Source: Cricetomys ansorgei (lineage: Eukaryota; Chordata; Mammalia; Rodentia; Nesomyidae). Taken from it: a DNA stretch of 64,000 nt. The notes beneath the pieces are model-generated. The model saw nothing but the letters and a program-made list of their open reading frames with translations. It did no database searches and was not told the DNA's origin. Every line of letters begins with the position of its first letter. Position 1 is the stretch's first letter. This document shows positions 60,690 through 64,000 of this stretch, piece after piece. Position numbers and translations under genes: made by a program. The stretch covers positions 5,116,001 to 5,180,000 of the forward strand of contig JAMJFZ010000597.1 of the NCBI GenBank assembly GCA_026225945.1, in the 5' to 3' direction.

Positions 60690-61084
60690 TATCCTAGTTT
60701 CACTTCTGTTTCTGTGACAAAGTATCCTGACAATAAGAAACACAGGGAGGAAAGGGCTCACTTGGTTTATGAGTCGAAGCTACAGTCCATCATTTCAGGG
60801 ACGTTAAGGCAGGAACTCAAGCACCTAGTCACATCACATTCCCAGCCAAGAGAGAAGAGAGAATAAACACATGCTTGCTCGCTTGCATTTTGCTTTCTCC
60901 TGTCTCACACAGTTTAGGACTCTGGGCCTAAGGGAAGGAACTGCCCACAGTGGGCTGAGACTTCCTTCATCAATTAACAATCAAGGCAATTCCCCAGAGA
61001 CCAACCTGTCCTATGTAATTCCTCAACTGAAACTCTTCCCAGGGAATTCTAGGTTATGTCAAGTTGACTGTCAAAAATAACACA
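60690..61084 (-). mobile_element. Rodent LTR (MaLR-like family), minus orientation
   Basis: tcctagtttcacttctgttt, ctgtgacaaagtatcctgac, ctacagtccatcatttcagg and gttatgtcaagttgactgtc. Confidence 0.7.
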
Positions 61085-61089
61085 GGGTC

Positions 61090-61268
61090 TCTCAGTTCTA
61101 CAGGGAATCATCAAGTAGGATAGGCTGGCTGCTAGCAAGCCTCCAAAATCCACCTCCCCAGTGCTGGGATTGCAAACACACACCATCGAGGTGTTTTGAT
61201 GTGGACTCTGGTGATAGGGGATAGGACTCAGGTCCTTGTGCACTTTACCAATTTAGTCTCTCCCTAAC
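61090..61268 (-). mobile_element. B4-like (ID + B1) SINE, minus orientation
   Basis: B1-like part first (ccagtgctgggattgcaaac), then the reversed ID-like part (ggataggactcaggtccttg, ctttaccaatttagtctctc). Confidence 0.7.
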
Positions 61269-64000
61269 CCAAACAGGTTTCTTAGCCTTGTAAGGTTCAG
61301 CATTCTCTTACACAAAATGGAATGGAAACAACTGCTTGAAGGTGGCATGGGGAACAAGTTCAATATCAAGCTGCAGAGAGAGCACATGCATGGCCCTGGC
61401 ACATAGCACAGGTGTTGCCTGCAGTTCCTCATCCCACGAGCAGCAACAGCAGTAACAGCACCCAGCCCTCACACCCCAGTTCCTGGCTGTAGTCTCCTCC
61501 TCCCCTAGAACTGTGGCATGCTCTTCTGGGCCCTAGTCCCTGACTCCTTCTCTGTTACCATCTTGTCCCTCCCCTCCCCAGTGCTGGCACAAGCTCTCTC
61601 TGCTCTGAACTTGGGCTCCTCTGAGGCTCGAATGTGGATCTGTCTCAGTTGCTCTCTTTCAGGGTTGTAGAAAGTCGTTTCATCCTTCTGATTGCCCAGC
61701 CCTAGTGCCAAGCACACCCTCAACCCAAGGGCCAGTGAGCCCTAGTCACTGGAGGCACGTGGTCCTCAGGGCATACTAGAGAGAAAGGACTCAGGAGTGT
61801 CTGGAGATCTGCCAGCAAGAGGCAGGAAGTAGCCACTGCTCAGGGCTCTGCCCTGAGCTACCTTGGAGGTAGGCCATAAGATTGGTTGCCATGGCAACTG
61901 ATAGGTGTGCTGGAAGTCCCTGGCTTATACCCACAATACCCCTTAGGACAGGCACTTGCCCTTAGACTCTTCTATGGCCATTGTTTGGAAATAATAACCA
62001 CTGCCGGAGGAGAGAACACAGTGAGTCTGTTGCTGTAGCACAGAGGCAGCAAGGGCAGAAGCAAGCTGTCCCCCTGACCTGCCATCACTAGAGTAGCAAG
62101 CCCAACCACCCTCACTGTCCCCAAGTGGCCACTGCCTTAACTCTGCACAGCCCTCCTTCCCAAGCACGCCCGTACCCACCTTTTCAGTAGCCTCCCCAAC
62201 CTTTTCTCCATCCTTTCTTCCCCAAGGACATAGGGTTCCTGATCTCTTGTCAACTTCATTTTTCAACATGTTGACATTTGACTCATGTCCAATCAAACAC
62301 ACGGACATCCAATGTGCAGTCCAATGACTTCGGGTACATGGTGTGCCTCTGGTTCCCCTTTTCTGATTTTTCCTCTGATTATTTTGGGATTCGGTTTTGG
62401 GAGGCAGAAACAAGGACCTTAGAGATAGGATAGGGCCCATATTGAAGACTTCATGACATCTGGCACCTATATCAGTGCCCACAAGGGACAGAGTGACATC
62501 CAGCTAAGCAGGAATGAGGTGTCTTCCCTTCAATCCTGAGACACAGGCTCTTTCCAACCCAGAAAAGGAGCAAGGATGCCCCTACATAGACCTCAAGCCT
62601 TACACAGGGTACCCTTCAGTGATATGCTGTGTCCTTCAGTGGTCCAGTGGCCTGCTATGTTCCTCAAGAGTCAGATGGAGTTTGATCTCCCCTAGGTCAC
62701 TGGGAGAGAAAGTTTCTCTTGACAGATGAAGTGGAGGAAGCCTCTGCCTTTTTTGTCTCTGTGTCTTTCCTTCCCTCCGGGAGACACCAGAGGTGTAGAA
62801 GGGAGGCTCCTTATAGATCATCTTACAGGCCACCTCCCTGTCACAGAGGCCACAGAAAGCAAGGTATCCATGGGCTATCCAAGCCAGGCCTGTCTCATCG
62901 GAAGCCACCAGGATGGTTCTTCCCTAAGGGCACTAGGGAATCCTCAGCAAGCTCTCCAGCAAGCCCCTTGCCCAGCACTGCTCTTGTATGGACTCAGTGT
63001 ACTCCATGAGTGTGGCCTGTCTTATGTTTTACTGGTGTCTGGTAAAAACTCCATGCTCAATAAATGTTCACTGAATGAATAAATTCATGAAACCTAGGGA
63101 CCAACTAATGGAATGGACTCTTTTCATTTTTATTGTACTTTGTTCTAAGCATGGGCAGATGGTTGGATTACATGCTTTAGCACCCAGGGACCAACAAGAG
63201 GCCATACAATGGAGAGGTAGGACCAGAGACACATGCCACATGGGAAGCCTCTTTGGAAACAGATGACACAGCCATTACATCTCTCTGAAGCTTGGTAATG
63301 AGTTGCTGTTCACTGAAACAGTTTTCCAAAATATAGATGCAGACCTTGCCCTCCTGAAACTGGCCAGATAATGCTCAGAGCTAGGGAAAGCAGTCACCTG
63401 GGCCCCATGACAGTAACACAGATTGCTACCCCACAGCAGTATAGCAGAACAGTTACCTGGCCAAATTCTATGGCCAGACTGTCTGGCTTCCCACCTCAGC
63501 TCCGACTCTGAGGTCATTGGGTATCTCACGCAGTCTCTCCATGCTTCACTTACCTATTCTCTACAGTGGAGACTTGGTAACCAAGCTTACTCCATCAAAG
63601 GGCTGTGGGAGTCCAGAGTTCATGTGAACAGCACTAAACATTTGCCTGGAAATGAACACTCCCCTACAAATGTTTGCCAGTGTAGATGGAAAGATGGTGG
63701 AGCAACTAGAAGGATGCTTCAAGAATATGCTACACAGGGTGCCCTAAACTGTGGCTGCCTTGTTCTCCTCAAGCCCTACTGGCACTCAGAGGTTCACCAA
63801 CAGCTGTCATTTGGCAGGAGTGGAACTGAAGTAGTCAGAGCTGGTCAAGTTCATGTGCAAAGAGAAGCCTACTGTTGCTAAATCCACCTGCACAGAGGCC
63901 TCTCTGAGAGAGAAGTCCCAGTGTTCACTGCTTCTGTTGACTCAGCTTCTCTGCATAGGAAATAAGGCGAAGAGAGATGACCTTGCCCGCCATGGGAGGC
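61269..64000. other. Intronic stretch, mostly unique
   Basis: No gene or clear repeat is recognised, apart from the X-box at 61885. Open frames of up to 179 codons match no family I know. Confidence 0.5.
61885..61898. promoter_or_regulatory. Perfect palindromic RFX X-box (EF-C/MDBP-type site)
   Basis: GTTGCCATGGCAAC is the ideal full-site RFX motif, with extra symmetric bases outside (G...T flank). It is directly preceded by ATTGG, an inverted CCAAT box that overlaps it by one base. It lies in a repeat-free part of the upstream Galnt18 intron. Confidence 0.6.

Larger units (their letters stand above)
50636..64000 (-). other. Galnt18: Galnt18 intron upstream of the 50469-50635 exon (partial)
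   Basis: This is the sequence 5' of the acceptor at 50636 in the transcript direction; it continues beyond the window. It contains SINE and LTR fragments, microsatellites, a diverged minisatellite and two RFX-like X-box motifs. No further Galnt18 exon was recognised in it. Confidence 0.85.

Noticed and set aside
61943..62482. 179-codon minus-strand open frame, tested as a possible upstream Galnt18 exon
   Set aside because: The composition does not resemble the Galnt18 stem or transmembrane region, and no convincing acceptor/donor pair with the required phase was found.

Overview
The window is intronic, gene-poor mammalian DNA from a rodent, most likely a muroid (mouse, rat or hamster type). 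The evidence is the mix of dispersed repeats: B1 elements with the internal duplication, B2/B3 tRNA-derived SINEs, ID and ID+B1 composite (B4-like) SINEs, rodent-type MaLR LTRs, a URR1-like hAT element, and many long (CA)n/(TG)n and (CT)n tracts. Species cannot be decided by eye.

The only protein-coding content I can support is three internal exons of one gene on the minus strand: 50469-50635, 3866-4049 and 1900-2097. With consensus GT/AG splice sites and matching phases they join into one open frame of 182 complete residues. I recognise this as the catalytic region of Galnt18, the polypeptide N-acetylgalactosaminyltransferase 18 (formerly Galntl4), a member of the divergent Y subfamily with Galnt8, Galnt9 and Galnt17. 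The gene runs off both ends, so neither its start nor its stop is present. Layout from right to left (transcription direction): upstream intron 64000-50636, first exon, a 46.4 kb intron, second exon, a 1.77 kb intron, third exon, then the downstream intron to position 1.

The 46.4 kb intron holds SINEs, MaLR LTRs (a cluster of minus-oriented copies at 19.3-24.4 kb), old MIR fragments, microsatellites, two diverged minisatellite-like blocks counting the one in the upstream intron, and several AT-rich unique stretches that look like conserved non-coding sequence. No RNA gene, CRISPR array, retrogene or second protein-coding gene was recognised.

The most unusual structure is next to the middle exon. 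A segment of about 0.46 kb at 4535-5005 is a diverged copy of 3212-3880, which covers part of the short intron, the 5' splice site and the last ~15 nt of the middle exon. The copy sits inside a MaLR LTR and keeps an orphan 5' splice site. The source carries a B3-type SINE that the copy lacks. Other points of interest are a perfect 14-bp RFX X-box palindrome at 61885-61898, a (AGG)n tract close upstream of the third exon, a ~33-nt diverged minisatellite at 59.13-59.50 kb and a (CA)n/(TG)n palindrome at 7.32 kb. I see no sign of a new multi-gene system here.
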